Positions 11,880-23,275 of a stretch of DNA of 64,000 nt are shown here, piece by piece. Both the position numbers and the translations under genes were made by a program. Numbering within the stretch: the first letter of the stretch is position 1; the number at the start of each line of letters is the position of its first letter. The DNA comes from Neurospora crassa OR74A (taxonomy: Eukaryota; Ascomycota; Sordariomycetes; Sordariales; Sordariaceae): NCBI RefSeq assembly GCF_000182925.2, contig NC_026502.1, positions 496,001 to 560,000 of the forward strand. The letters are read 5' to 3'. Under the pieces are notes generated by a model. It searched no databases. It saw only the letters and a list, made by a program, of their open reading frames with translations, and was not told the DNA's origin.

Positions 11880-14800
11880 TCAATACCGATTCAACAACCC
11901 CCAAACACAAGTCCCCTCCCCAATCCCCCGTCCATCAAACATCCACGACGCCTCATTCTGACTCTGACTCTGACTTTGTCTTTCTCCAACATTATCATCA
12001 CCCTGATCAACTCCCATCAACCCAACCATGTCACCATCACTTATCGCATCTCTTGCCCCTATGTCCATGTCCATGTCTATGTGACTCTGAATATCAGTCA
12101 CCAGCCCATTCCCTAAGCCGACTCCTCCCAACCCATTTTCATAACCACCACCATCACCACTCTGTACCAAGTCATTACTACCATCATGAACGACAGAATC
12201 AAACTCGTCGTACACAAAACCCGTTAGATCGTTATAGACCAGGTCTCCCGTCGCGTAAATAGGGGAGATGTCGGTCCAGTTGAAGTCGTCGGGGAGAGAC
12301 GGGAGGGATATGGAGGGAATAGTGGAAGCGGCGGCGGCCCAATCTGCGACTCCCGGGGACAGGGCTGGATTGAGACTCGGGTCGATGGGGATAGCCTCGG
12401 TTGCGGTGTTGGTGAATGAAAAGGTAGTAGAGGCATCAAAGGTGTTGTTTGTGATGGTCGTGTTGGTGTTGATCTCGGATGTTGCTGCACCAAAGTGCCC
12501 TTGTGCGAAAGACGGAGGCGCGGTAGATTCTGGAGTTGTTATTCCCGTTGTTGTTGTTGTTGTCGAGGTAGCGGTGGCAGGTGTGGTGGTCGAGCTTGCT
12601 CTGGAGGCGATACCCGATGGTACTGACGTTGACAAGGAAGCCGTCGAGAGCCCATTTTGAGCAGCCGTGGTAACAGACTTGACAACCCTCTGCCTCGCCA
12701 GTCTTTTCCTTCTCCCACCAACGGCAACAGCGGTAGGCTTATTAACCGCTACTGTACCTTCTGATACCAGACCAACCCCCACGCCTTTCTGCCCCAAATC
12801 AACACCCACCGCCCGCCCCAACCGTTCCCCAACCCCCCTCACCACCCCTCTCGCCTGTCTCGCCAACGGATTATTCCGCTCCTTCATCTCCTCAAACCGC
12901 TCCTCCGCCCACTTGAACTGCTGCACCACCTCCCCCACCATTTCCCCCGTCCCCGTTTCCTTTTCCTTCGGAGGAAAAAGAATATACACAGCCCCCATCA
13001 ACACAATCGCATCAAACGTGCCAAAAAACAAGGTAAACGTATTCTGCCTCATCTCCCGTCGCAAAATTTCAAAATGCGTTCGTTGCGCTCTCAGCATGGC
13101 CAAACACCCCCTTTCGACTGCTAGATGGCGCGACAAGGGGCGGGTAAAGATATACGGACGATGCAAGGCCATGAAGTTGAAGGCGGTCAGCTGCGGCAGG
13201 AGGGCGCGGGCCCAGGGGATCCAGTAGCATTGGGGCAGTGAGTCGAAGCGGGTGTCGGGGTTGTGTAGGCGGAAGTAGGAAGGGATGGAGTTTTCGAGGT
13301 CTACCAGGTGTTGATGGAGGAGATCAACTTTGGAGAAGGACGCTGGGCAGGGACCTTCTTTCTCTAGGGCCAGGATGGAGACGAGTTGGAGGGTGATTTT
13401 GTAGGTCCAGAGGATGCGGGTGAGGGGTGTTGGGGGGTCGTTTTCTTCGGAGCGGGGAATGATGGGTGTGGGAGAGCGGCAGTTGGTGGTCATGGTGGTG
13501 GCGGTGGTGGTGGGAAGAGCAACGTCGATGGGCAGGATGGGCGGGTTGGTGGTTAGGTCGATGGTGGAGGGCCGGCCAAGCGTAGCACCGCAGTGGATGT
13601 CCCAGGTTACAAGAATTAACCAAACTTTGCGGCGGCGTTGGATTTCCCATTGGTTTTGGAGAATGGTTTCGGCGGTGGCGGAAGGGGGAGGACGAGGGTC
13701 GAGAGAGGAGCGGTGGAGGCCGAGTTCTTGGGCGTCGCGGATGGCGGTGCCTATTGCGTGCCACTATGGCCATGTTAGAGACTGGTCGTTGTGAAGAGAG
13801 GGATAAGTGTACTCACAGCTTCGGGAACCATTGCAACAAACTTCAGAAACGCAGCCCTCACGAACCCAGCGAGAACTGTCGTCAGTGTCATCTGCCGTTT
13901 GCCCAGCAGTGACAAAATAGCCACACCAGACTCACTGTACTCCTTCGCTAGGTCCTCAAACGTCATGTTTCCAGTGTACTTGAGAGCCTCAAAATCCACA
14001 CCTCCTTTGTCTCCCAGATTTGCCGTCCCCCTACTCCCAACTTTTCTCTTTTCACTGCCACTGCCACTGCCCTCCTCATCCCTACCATCCGTTACCACCT
14101 CCTCCCGACCCCGCTTCCCAGTCTTCTCAGGCAAAATCAACATGACTATACTCATAACTTGAAACAACAACGCCGGAAACACCCTCAAATCCGGCGGTAT
14201 TGCCCCCGGGCCCCCATTATTGAACACGTTAAAAGGGATTTTATACCACTCTTCCAACTGAGCATCGAATATGTCTCGATCCAGCATGGAGTACTGCCAG
14301 TTGAAATCCCGAAAGTAAACATCGACCAGTCTCTCGATGTATATTCTCGCCGGTAGCTGACGGATCAGAGACTTGTAGCGATTGACAATGTCAGTTGGCG
14401 ATGTTGATGCTCGGCCATCCGCGTTGGACAGTGGGAGTGTGGAGGATGGGTGAGGTATTGAGGATGACTCGGAGTGAGTCTCGATTTTGTGAATGAAACT
14501 GAGGGTGGAGGTTGAAGCGCCGGTGGTCGAGTAGCCGAGGTTGGCGACGTTGGCAACGTTGGAGGCGATGTGTTGGTGGTCATTGTTGTCATCGGTGGAG
14601 GATTCCCCTGACCAGTGTCCCTCCGTAATGCTGCTACCCCTATTCTCATCGAGCCTGGCTCCGGGACTCACTATTTCAGTCTCATTGGAGCTGGTCCGTT
14701 GTGCTCGCTTTGGCTGCTGCTGATGCCATTGTTTTTGTTTGACAGTGGGAGCTCCAGACTCATACTGGCAATCATCTTGTCTATGGCGCGAGATGCAGTT

Positions 14801-15048
14801 TGTACAAGGGAGTTTGCGGTCACACTATGGATATGTGGCGGGCGTTAGTGAAGATGTCTGACAAGGAACTTTAGCCAGGGTCAACTCACCTTCTGTTTCC
14901 TCCGGTGACACTCTGTGCAAGAAATGACTATCCTCCTCCGTTTCCGTGGTGGAGGCCTGTCAGAGACAGCGCGGGTATGGTGACTTGACCCATTGTGATT
15001 GACATTGACGTTGAAGTTGGAGCCTTCCTCGAGGCTCAAGGCAGTCAT
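11880..15048 (-). CDS. Zn(II)2Cys6 binuclear-cluster transcription factor (~1016 aa)
   Basis: Reverse strand, exons 15048-14890, 14824-13817 and 13763-11880 (introns of 65 and 53 nt). The start at 15048 is the upstream ATG in frame with the zinc cluster. The DNA-binding domain is C44-x2-C47-x6-C54-x5-C60-x2-C63-x8-C72, preceded by a basic patch (PPPRKRRR); intron 1 falls just before C54. A low-complexity linker leads to a fungal-specific transcription factor region. Landmarks there are YFRDFNWQYSMLDRD, MVPEAWHAIGTAIRDAQELG rebuilt across intron 2, and RRRKVWLILVTWDIHCGATL before GRPSTID. The C-terminal ~400 residues are Ser/Thr/Gly-rich with acidic and aromatic patches that could activate transcription. 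Expected to be a nuclear sequence-specific regulator; target genes cannot be read from sequence. A further small intron in the low-complexity tail is not excluded. Confidence 0.88.
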
Positions 15049-16169
15049 TTTCCTGATTTTGTAAAGTGTGTTTGTTCCTCTTTCATTGATTTAGTCTCTG
15101 TTGCTCTGGTGGACACTTGTGAGATTAGCACATGTATCGCGAATGTATTTTTTTGGGGTATCAGTCAGTTGAACTCACAAGTACCCTTGATCACTAACCA
15201 CTTTGACGATCACACCCTCAACGTCGAAAGGACTCGCTTTCTGCTTGTCATGAACCCGAGCTGTCAGACAATTGACGGATCCAGTCAGCTCTCACGGCAG
15301 GCAGACACCTTGATCCTCGTCGTTTGTAAGCATGAGGAATCAGAAGCGAGGAAGGGAAAGTGGGGGGGCTAATCAAATGTGCTGTTGATGTACAGGTAAG
15401 GCGGGAAGGAACCTCACTGGAGTCTGTATTGGGGGTGGGGGGCAGGTATGATCGTCCCTCTGAATGGCTTCAATTCTGGGCTGACGACCGACATCAGTGA
15501 TTTCATGCCTGGAATGACGGACCCATTTGGTGAGGCTGCTTACTTTTAAAAACGAGCCTTGCGTGTAGTTCCGCTCAATTGACAGAGGATCTCTGCTGCC
15601 CGCGGAAACACCGAAATGGTCAAGTTCGTCGTCCCACCATCGCCAAATGCGGAGACGTCGTCGAGGGGAAAGCGAGCCCGGGGATAAGCCAGTTAACTCC
15701 GCGACCCCGGTCTGTCTTTTCTGTGTAAAAAGATCTTCATCATTCGTCGCTTTCGGGAACTGGCTACTTATCGAATGCAACGAAAAGAGAAAACACAGGC
15801 AAATAAAGTTAGAGTTCAAGACATAGTGAACAGAAAGTAACATTATGCAGTGGTATACACAGCAAAAAACAGCAGGCCAAAAGTGCCAAGCATCTATTAT
15901 CGCCCAAACGCCGTTCGAAGCCGCCCAAATCCTTAGAGAAACCCTTGGCCCAAAATGAAAAAAACAACCTCCCTCCTTGCCCGTGTGCCTTACAAATGAC
16001 TATGGTAAGTTTTCTTCCACAATATATCCATGGCCTGCGACCTGATATAACAGTCCCGGCCAGAAGAATAACCGAGTGTGATTACATGATGCCACCAAGA
16101 ATTATGTAGACGCTCATCCCAGTCATATGAAAACGAAATATCCTCCGCCATTTCTTATTCCCCAGTCTT
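15049..16169. other. Intergenic region between pyr-4 (3' side) and the Zn2Cys6 gene (5' side)
   Basis: Both neighbours are on the reverse strand, so this holds the pyr-4 3' UTR and the promoter and leader of the transcription factor. ORFs here (for example 15373-15843) have no recognisable domain. Confidence 0.55.
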
Positions 16170-17363
16170 CTATGCCAGACGCTCCCGGCGATCCTGGTAC
16201 GCCTTCCAGGCTTTCCTCCTGTAGCGCTCAGCCTCGGCCGGAGGATCCGCCGCGGTGATGATGCCACGCCCAACAATCGCGATATCGGTGCCCTTGATGT
16301 TGACAAGGTTATCCGGCGTGTTGTACTGCTGACCCAGTCCGTCGCCCTGAGGCGCTTCCTCTCCTGGTGGCGGCAACTTGCAGCCGGGTGTCATGTGGAT
16401 GAAGTTGTCTGCTTGCGCTTCTTCCTCTGTCGTGCTTTCGCCGTCTTCGTAGCTTGGGGCCAAAGCTTCCTTGGTAATGCCGTTCAGGTTCTGCTGCGCA
16501 ACGTAGCCCATGACAAAGCCCTTGTTCTTGCGGGCCGCCTTGACACACTCCCATGTGTACTTGCCGTCCATGAGGCAGCCCTTGGACGACATCTGGGCCA
16601 AGATCAGCAGGCCGCGGTCCAGAGGCGCCTCCTCGATGCCGGGGAACACCATCTCATCGTCCTCCGAGATGGTCTTGACCAGACGTGGCGAGTCGGCCGG
16701 CTCATATGTCTGCGTGACGGTCGTGATGGAGACGATGCTACTCTTCCTCCCATCCGTGTCCTTTGTGGTGGTGCTGGTCTCGCGGGTGACGACCTTGCGC
16801 AGCTCCTCAACCTGGTCCTCGGCTTCCTCGTCGGCGAACTGGTCCGCGACCGGGGTGCCCACCGAAACCGACGTCTTGACCTCGTAGGGGATGCGCTCCC
16901 TCCACTTTTGCGCGGCCTGGGCCATGGCGCTCACCATGGCCTCTCCGGCGTGGATGTCGGCGTTGGTGATGTGGGCCCATTCGACAATGCGCGCGGTGCC
17001 GGCCGTGTACTGCTTCTGGACGGTGCTGCCAATGTCGACGAACTTGCGGTCCTCGAAGATGAGGAAGCCGTGCTTCCGGGCAAGGGCGGCCAGCTTGGCG
17101 CCGGTGCCCGTGTGCGGGTGGTAGTCCCACCCTGTGATCAGGTCGTAGTGGGTCTTGAGGACGACAATCGAGGGGCCCACCTTGTCGGCAAGGGCGAGGA
17201 GATCCCGCGCGTGCTCGACATCGGCGCTGAGGCAGAGGTTGGACTGCTTGACCTCCATCAGGCGGAAGAGGTAGCTGGTGAGGGGATGCGTCGAGCTCTC
17301 TACCCGCTCAGCAAACGACTGCTTGAGGGACCAGTGTGGCTGCGTTTCCTGACTTGTCGACAT
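16170..17363 (-). CDS. pyr-4: Orotidine 5'-phosphate decarboxylase
   Basis: Single exon, 397 aa, starting at the ATG that gives [11 protein letters not shown]. It converts orotidine 5'-phosphate to UMP, the last step of de novo pyrimidine synthesis, in the cytosol. Catalytic residues are visible: K70 (VVLKTH) and the D-x-K-x-x-D element D105-R-K107-F-V-D110 followed by IGSTVQKQY. The C-terminal phosphate-binding part includes [17 protein letters not shown] and [20 protein letters not shown]. Between the two halves is an insertion of about 55 residues (roughly 180-235, Thr/Ser/Glu-rich, [20 protein letters not shown]), typical of filamentous ascomycete enzymes and absent from the yeast one. 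The length and insertion match N. crassa pyr-4. An in-frame ATG 28 codons upstream is unlikely to be used because it adds no conserved sequence. Confidence 0.97.
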
Positions 17364-20300
17364 GTTGGCTGTTGTGATTTGCGTTTGTTGGATGTACAGC
17401 GGAAGGCAATCCAAGCAAGATATTGTCGAATACACTCGAGGTAACAACTATTGTACTTGGACAAGTCGTGTGAGTGAAAAGAGCTCTCGTCAAGAGTGGA
17501 AAAGACCACAAGGCCAAGGATGGAGCTAAGCTACCTAAAAAGAATTGCCGGCACGAGGTGGGATGGTGGGGTTGTTGAAGTCTAAGCTTGACTCGTGTGG
17601 TCCAAGTGGAAGTAGGTAGTGACTCGGCAAGGAGAGACCAAGATCGGAGTGGCCGGTGGTGGTGTTTGTTGGATTGGGAAAGTTGAGAGGAAGAATCGAG
17701 AGGTTGAGGAAGCAGCTGCATCGATCTACATATGTAGGTACGAGCGGGAGGAAGAAGTGAAGGGATGTGTCAGTGTCTGGCCCAGGGCACGAAAAAGAGA
17801 AAAAGACGACGGGATTGATTGGGAAGCGCCGAACTCTCGATGCAGTGCCCTGTCGCCGAGGACGTTGGGTGGACCCCAAAAAAGTTACATGCTCTACAGT
17901 GTGGTGGGTGACGGTAAAGGAGGTAATGGCCCGGTGGGTGGTGGTATAGAGGTACCGGGGGGTCCGCCAGGGGGTGGTGGGGGGGGGGAGGGGGGGGTTC
18001 ACTCAGGGTCGGGTGCCCGTGCTGTGCAGGCCACACTCTGCATTCGACCCTGCAGCGAGCCAGCGCCGGCACGATTTTTTGGGACCTCCGACTAGGTACC
18101 CGACATGGCGCAGCCAACCACGGCTCCCCACTGGGATCCGGATGGAGGTCCCGCCTAGGTCGTTCACGGGGGGTCGGAGCCCTCGCGACTGGATAATGTG
18201 TCGACGATGTGACCCGCGGCGACGGGATGCGTTGCTTGGGACCCGGGAGATGGATAGGTACCGTTACTGTCACCACAAATGGATTACAATCTTTTTCCTC
18301 TTTTTCTTTCTTTTTTTTTTCTTTTTCTTTTTCTACTTAGGAACAGGCAGCTGGACCAGGGACCCGGAGCGTCCCAGCGTTGCCGTCGTTGTCACCTGAA
18401 CTGACCTGGTATGTAATCAAGAGCGGCATCCTCTACCGATGGGACCGTCCTTTCGCGGCACCAAGACACTGGCAATCCTTATATTGGTTACCGTAGGAGC
18501 ATATTAGTGTCAAACTGGCGACGCATGGCTCTTTGGCTCGAGTTCACAAGAGCCGCCCCTCCAAGCCAAGCCTCCCCCCTTGGCCCTTCAACCCCGTACC
18601 AAGACCAGGGGCGATACCGCCGTGAGGGGTTATAGTGGGCAGCTAGACCTAGACGAGAGCTTATGACGGTCTCGACCGACCCGGATCTCGGGAGATGAGC
18701 TGTCGCCCTGTCGTTGTGTCTGTGTCTCAATCAGGAAAGCATGGAATTGGGATGGACGGCACAAGGCAACACCAACAGTGCGAAGTCTTTTGGTTGTTGA
18801 CATTGTCCTAGATCTGAGGATCGGCCCCTACCTTTCCCCAAGTTCATTCATATACCCCAGCTGTCGTGCCGTAAATATATCCTTGGCAAAGACGAGATTC
18901 CCATGGGACTGCGAACCCGATGGACCCCTCCCTGATGGATTCCCTGATGGATTGCCTGATGGATTACCATATGGACCCTCGAGGACCCCTTCCGGCCCTG
19001 ACTGGATTCTCTGGACCTCGAAACCGGTGCCCCGGGCCCTTGTAACCTTGCTGACTGGACGGCCCACCGAGTCGGGAGTCAAAGCACAGAGAAACGTCGT
19101 ATGGGATCCAATCGAGCGAGTTGAAGGTCAGCACGCAACGTTGAGATGCCAGGGAGGGTTTTCACATGTTCAATTCCGCGTTTGAGGGACTGTCACCTGA
19201 CAACGGGAGACCGCATCCTCAGGTTGGTGAAGGGGTGGTGGACAACAGCATGTCACTCCGAGTCTGCACTCTAACCGACTCACATGGATGTGGGAATGTG
19301 ACGACTGAATGATAATAACCTCTGTCTGTTGTTGCTGCAAGCGAGACGGGAAGTTCCCAGCAAGGTGTTTGGGATCCATCCAATACGTCGAGCCAAATCA
19401 CTTGATTCCACCACAAAGTCCAGACCGCGAGTCCGCGGTTTCCCTGTCTCGTGTCAGTCAACTTTGGGGCTGTTCAACTTGGGCCAGAGCCAGGTACCCC
19501 CCTGACCCATCCACTTGCTCCAGCTCAGGTCCTTCCTTTGCGTCCGGTCACTGAGGACGAGAGTGGGGAGTACAAAACGAATTGCCGTTGGAGAACTTGT
19601 CGCGATTCTCAAAAAGAGGTGTCTTGTGCTAATACCTCAGTTGACCCAACATCTCCCAGGAAATCTCCCCAGGAACTATAATGAATGGAAGGCAAAACTT
19701 TGGAGATCAGTTCAGACTTTACGTAGCCAAGCTCAAGCTCAAAGCCAACCCAATACTTTGGTGAGCATTCGGGCCGGGCCTGCACAGACCATTCGGCCGT
19801 TGCCAGCCGAGTCGTCAACAATTCCAATTGCATTTCTTGAAGCGAAGAAGGGCACTTCAGGCTGCACCGCTGCACTGCACTGCTTGGTACCTACCTAGAC
19901 TATTCCCGCCTCGCTTCGTCTTCGGGACTCGCTACGACTCACGGGCAATTGACTGTCTTGCTCCCGGGCAAGGATCATATCGTCGAACCTTGTCGCCGTC
20001 ATTGGACGGGGAAAGCTCCGATCGCTGGACCCAGGCCGCGGGGAACTCGGCGACAGGTGACAGGTTACAATTCAGGAACCAACACCAACCCTTTTCATCG
20101 ACTGTTCACATGCTAGGGTTCATTATAACAGAAAAAGAAAGAAAAAAAGCAATTGGAACTCCCAAACACCAATCTCGGACATCTCAAACATTCATGGCCC
20201 CAGAAAAAGAAAGAATACAGTGACCAGGCAGACCTGTCACCGGCGGCGGGTGCTATTTCCGAGACGCCTGTTCCCGCAATCCTAACTAGTGTAGATGCCG

Positions 20301-20648
20301 CACTCTGATATCACGGAGAAAACACCAACTTCCACCATTCTAAACACATACTCTAGTTTATACTGCTGCTGGCCAGCGTGTTTCTGTATCCTTTCCTTCG
20401 TTCCCTTGTCGTATCCTCCAACCCTGAACAATAAGAGCCCTGACTATTGCAGTTAGGTTGTGATATAACTTGCATCTCGGTGGAGTCCAATGGCAGGCTA
20501 CAACCGACAAAAAGAGGTTGGCGGCCACGAAAGCTTGTGCGCATCCCAGTTTCGCAGAGTCGCATCGGATCTTCGATCTTCCTTCGCGGAAGACGGAAGA
20601 TGGAAAGCGGAAGTTAGTAGAAGAAACGCGTTACGGCTCTTGCATATG
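17364..20648. other. pyr-4 upstream region and gene-free stretch
   Basis: The first few hundred bases should be the pyr-4 promoter and leader. Beyond that I see no convincing coding sequence on either strand over ~3 kb. It contains a G-rich tract (about 17966-17997), a pyrimidine tract (18292-18336) and a small tandem repeat (18931-18966). The AGGTACC/TACCTA type of motif recurs (for example 17736, 18250, 19886). Confidence 0.6.
18931..18966. repeat. Three tandem copies of the 12-mer CCTGATGGATTN
   Basis: CCTGATGGATTC, CCTGATGGATTG and CCTGATGGATTA stand head to tail. Degenerate CCGATGGACC and CATATGGACC units flank them. Non-coding. Confidence 0.85.
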
Positions 20649-20650
20649 TA

Positions 20651-22049
20651 CAGTGGATCTCCAAAAAAAACGCCCCTTTTTCAAAAACCCCGCATTTTCC
20701 CCTCCTTTCTCATTTTCAGCATTTTTACCATCTTTCTTTCAAATAGCCATTATTCCATCATCCCCCATTAAAAAGGCAAAATTCAAATACTTAATTCCTT
20801 ATTAGAGGAACTGTATTATTATACGGTACTTAAATAGAATTAGTAAAGCTATAGTAGCTATTTATAAGGGAGTAACGCTAAAGCACGTAAAAAGCGTCGT
20901 CCGGCGCTTCAAACTTTAAAATTGGGGGGTCTCTAAACCTAGCCGTAAATAACCACCATTCCTAAATAAACGTAATAAAAGAATTATCCTATATAAAGTA
21001 ATTAAAGACCCCTTTATTACTATCGAGACTTTGCGGAAAGCTACCTATCCCTACGTTTCCCGGGCAATTTTAATTCGTTATTTCCAAAAAGAAGGGATTA
21101 GCTACCATCTTACTTTAACGAGGCTATATTTCTCTAATGAAGCAACTAATTCAAGATATACTTTTACTTTAGAGTATTATAATAAAGATTTATTATTTTG
21201 GAGGATAGTTCTCTTCACGGATAAATCAACCGTAGAGAAGGGAAGTAGTAGAAGGTAGTATTAGGTTTTCCGGCTAAAAGGTAAAATAAGGTACCTTTTT
21301 TATCCTTTTATATTTTACTTAAATATTAATTAAATTTTTTCTTTTTAGGCTTATTAGTTCTAAATCCTTAATTCGTTTAACTAAGGTATAAGAATAGGCG
21401 TTAATTTTAAATATTTTGGGGTACAATTAAATATAAGGTGAAAAGTGACTTCGTATTGTGCAATGGAGACTTTGATGTTAAAAGAGGAGGCGTTACGGCC
21501 CGGATTTATAAGGAAATTCTTAAAGAAGAGCTTCCTAAACTAATAGAACTAAATATTATTTTTATATAAAATAATACTCCGATTTATACTTCAAAGTTAT
21601 TAAGAGAATAGCTTTAGGAGATATACTTTATAGTATTATTATAGCTTCTTTATTCCCCTAATCTTAACCCTATTGAAAATTTATAGTCTTTACTAAAGGA
21701 TAAGATAGTAACGAGATATCCGGATCTTTTAACTATATTAAAGAATACTCAAAGCCTAGCGAGTATTTTTGAGGTTGCTATTAATGTATGGTTGGACTTT
21801 GAAATCGACATGGTGAATGGGCTCATTGATTCGATGCTAAGAAGAGTGTAGGCTGTTATTAATACTAAGGGATAGTATATAAAGTATTAAAATTAAATTA
21901 TCTTTTTCCTTATCGTCTAAAGTACTAGATAACCACTTTTTGGCCATTTTTACTAAGAAATGCGGTTGTGAAATACTTGATAAGATTGATGGTCATGGTT
22001 GGGGAAAGGTGTAAAATTTGGACGGGGCGTTTTTTTTGGATGCCCACTG
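20651..22049 (+). mobile_element. Relict Tc1/mariner-superfamily DNA transposon, RIP-like decay
   Basis: A 1399-bp element bounded by TA dinucleotides (20649-20650 and 22050-22051), as expected of a Tc1/mariner target duplication. The 26-bp terminal inverted repeats match at 23 positions (CAGTGGATCTCCAAAAAAAA then CGCCCC at the left; CAGTGGGCATCCAAAAAAAA then CGCCCC on the reverse strand at the right). Between them the DNA is strikingly AT-rich against GC-rich flanks. Broken transposase is readable on the + strand: a helix-turn-helix-like TIETLRKATYPYVSRAILIR, then WRIVLFTDKSTVEKGSSRR (first catalytic Asp block), then NNTPIYTSK (from DNAPIHT, Asp now Asn) and SPNLNPIENL-stop (from SPDLNPIENLW). 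Asp-to-Asn and Trp-to-stop changes are all G-to-A on this strand, the direction RIP produces. It cannot encode an active transposase. Confidence 0.92.
21031..21258 (+). pseudogene. Largest surviving piece of the Tc1/mariner transposase
   Basis: A 75-codon open piece covers the end of the N-terminal DNA-binding region and the first catalytic block (LFTDKSTVEKG). The same frame upstream and downstream is full of stops. Later blocks at about 21567-21690 carry the second Asp region and the SPDLNPIENLW-type region with stops. Similar intact fungal proteins have F(S/T)DE(C/S)xVE(R/K)G at this position. Confidence 0.85.
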
Positions 22050-22819
22050 TACAACGCCTCACAAGTCTGCCGTCGTCAAGACATCAATTTGACCGCGCTT
22101 GCGAAAGCCCTCTGATACGTGCAAGTGCGAGCTTGAAGTCGTATTCCATGTTGTCGCCGTTGACATTCACATCTCAATCTCGCGCTTATAATCTCGGATC
22201 ACCACATCAAGTTACCCGGACCGGACCGTTGGGATTTCTATCCTCGTCCTTCGTGCTGTTGATACAGTGCCATATGCTCTCCAACGCAGTGTTAACAGCA
22301 TGCCTGTTCTCGGGATTCACCTGTCAAGCTTTTCAGCCTACCTGCACCAACGGGTGCTCGCCTCGCCTCGCATATCAGAGAGCAACACCCGCTGCTGCTG
22401 CTTCTTCTGCTTCTCATCGTGCATTGCGGCCAAGGTAATGCATCGCATCGCAAGGCAGCAATGTGTACAATACAGTATATCCCCGTTTTCTATGTCTAGT
22501 CTAACGAAATCTCTCACAACTCCCAACAACCACGCCTTACTCTAGTGCGCTTATTTTCTTCCCCATCCCTCTTTCGGAAAAGGCACCTTCATACAAGGCA
22601 AGATCGGCGTCCCGAGAATTGGTTACGGGAATTAGTAGGGCTAGGAGATGCGTTTGTTCGAGAACAAAAAGGGTGCAAAGATCTTCGTCGTGCTTCGTTG
22701 GCACTTGGAAGAAAAAAAAAAATTCCCTCGGCTACTACTAGTGATGCAGGAAGAATCGAAGCGAGAAACAAGGCAATAACCGAAAGACAACCGACACGCC
22801 GACAACAACAGCTTTCTCC

Positions 22820-22848
<29 letters not shown>
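22820..22848. repeat. Poly-A run (~29 nt)
   Basis: Homopolymer A tract in non-coding DNA. It reads as poly-Lys or poly-Phe in the spurious overlapping ORFs. Confidence 0.9.
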
Positions 22849-22852
<4 letters not shown>

Positions 22853-23241
22853 GAGAAAAGATTGGTCGTCGATTGTGCATAGCCTCTGCCGACTAAATGT
22901 GATCAAAGGAGAAACTGCACCATTTGCCCCAACCCAAGAATGAAAGCCAAGAGAGAACTCCTGGCCCGTCGAAAATCGGGAACAGTATCAAAAAGTTTAA
23001 CGCTGGTTGTCGTCCCCATTCTCGAACAGAGCGCGATACTTAGCGGCTGCTACACTACTGTACGTACTGCATACAGACTAGTAATTCAGGACCAAGAATA
23101 CAGTAGGAGCGCCAGAACGGATACGGGCCTTTCGGCGACGATCCCGATACTGATCACACCTTTCTGGTGTGCACCAAAACTTTCACTGGTACTGTCCCTG
23201 GACGGAGCTAAGCTTCCGGGAATTAGCACTACTTTACGATC

Positions 23242-23242
23242 C

Positions 23243-23274
<32 letters not shown>

Positions 23275-23275
23275 C
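23242..23275. repeat. (CAA)n microsatellite
   Basis: About eleven CAA/AAC triplets. They create an Asn run on one strand and a Leu run on the other within ORFs that otherwise show no coding features. Confidence 0.9.
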
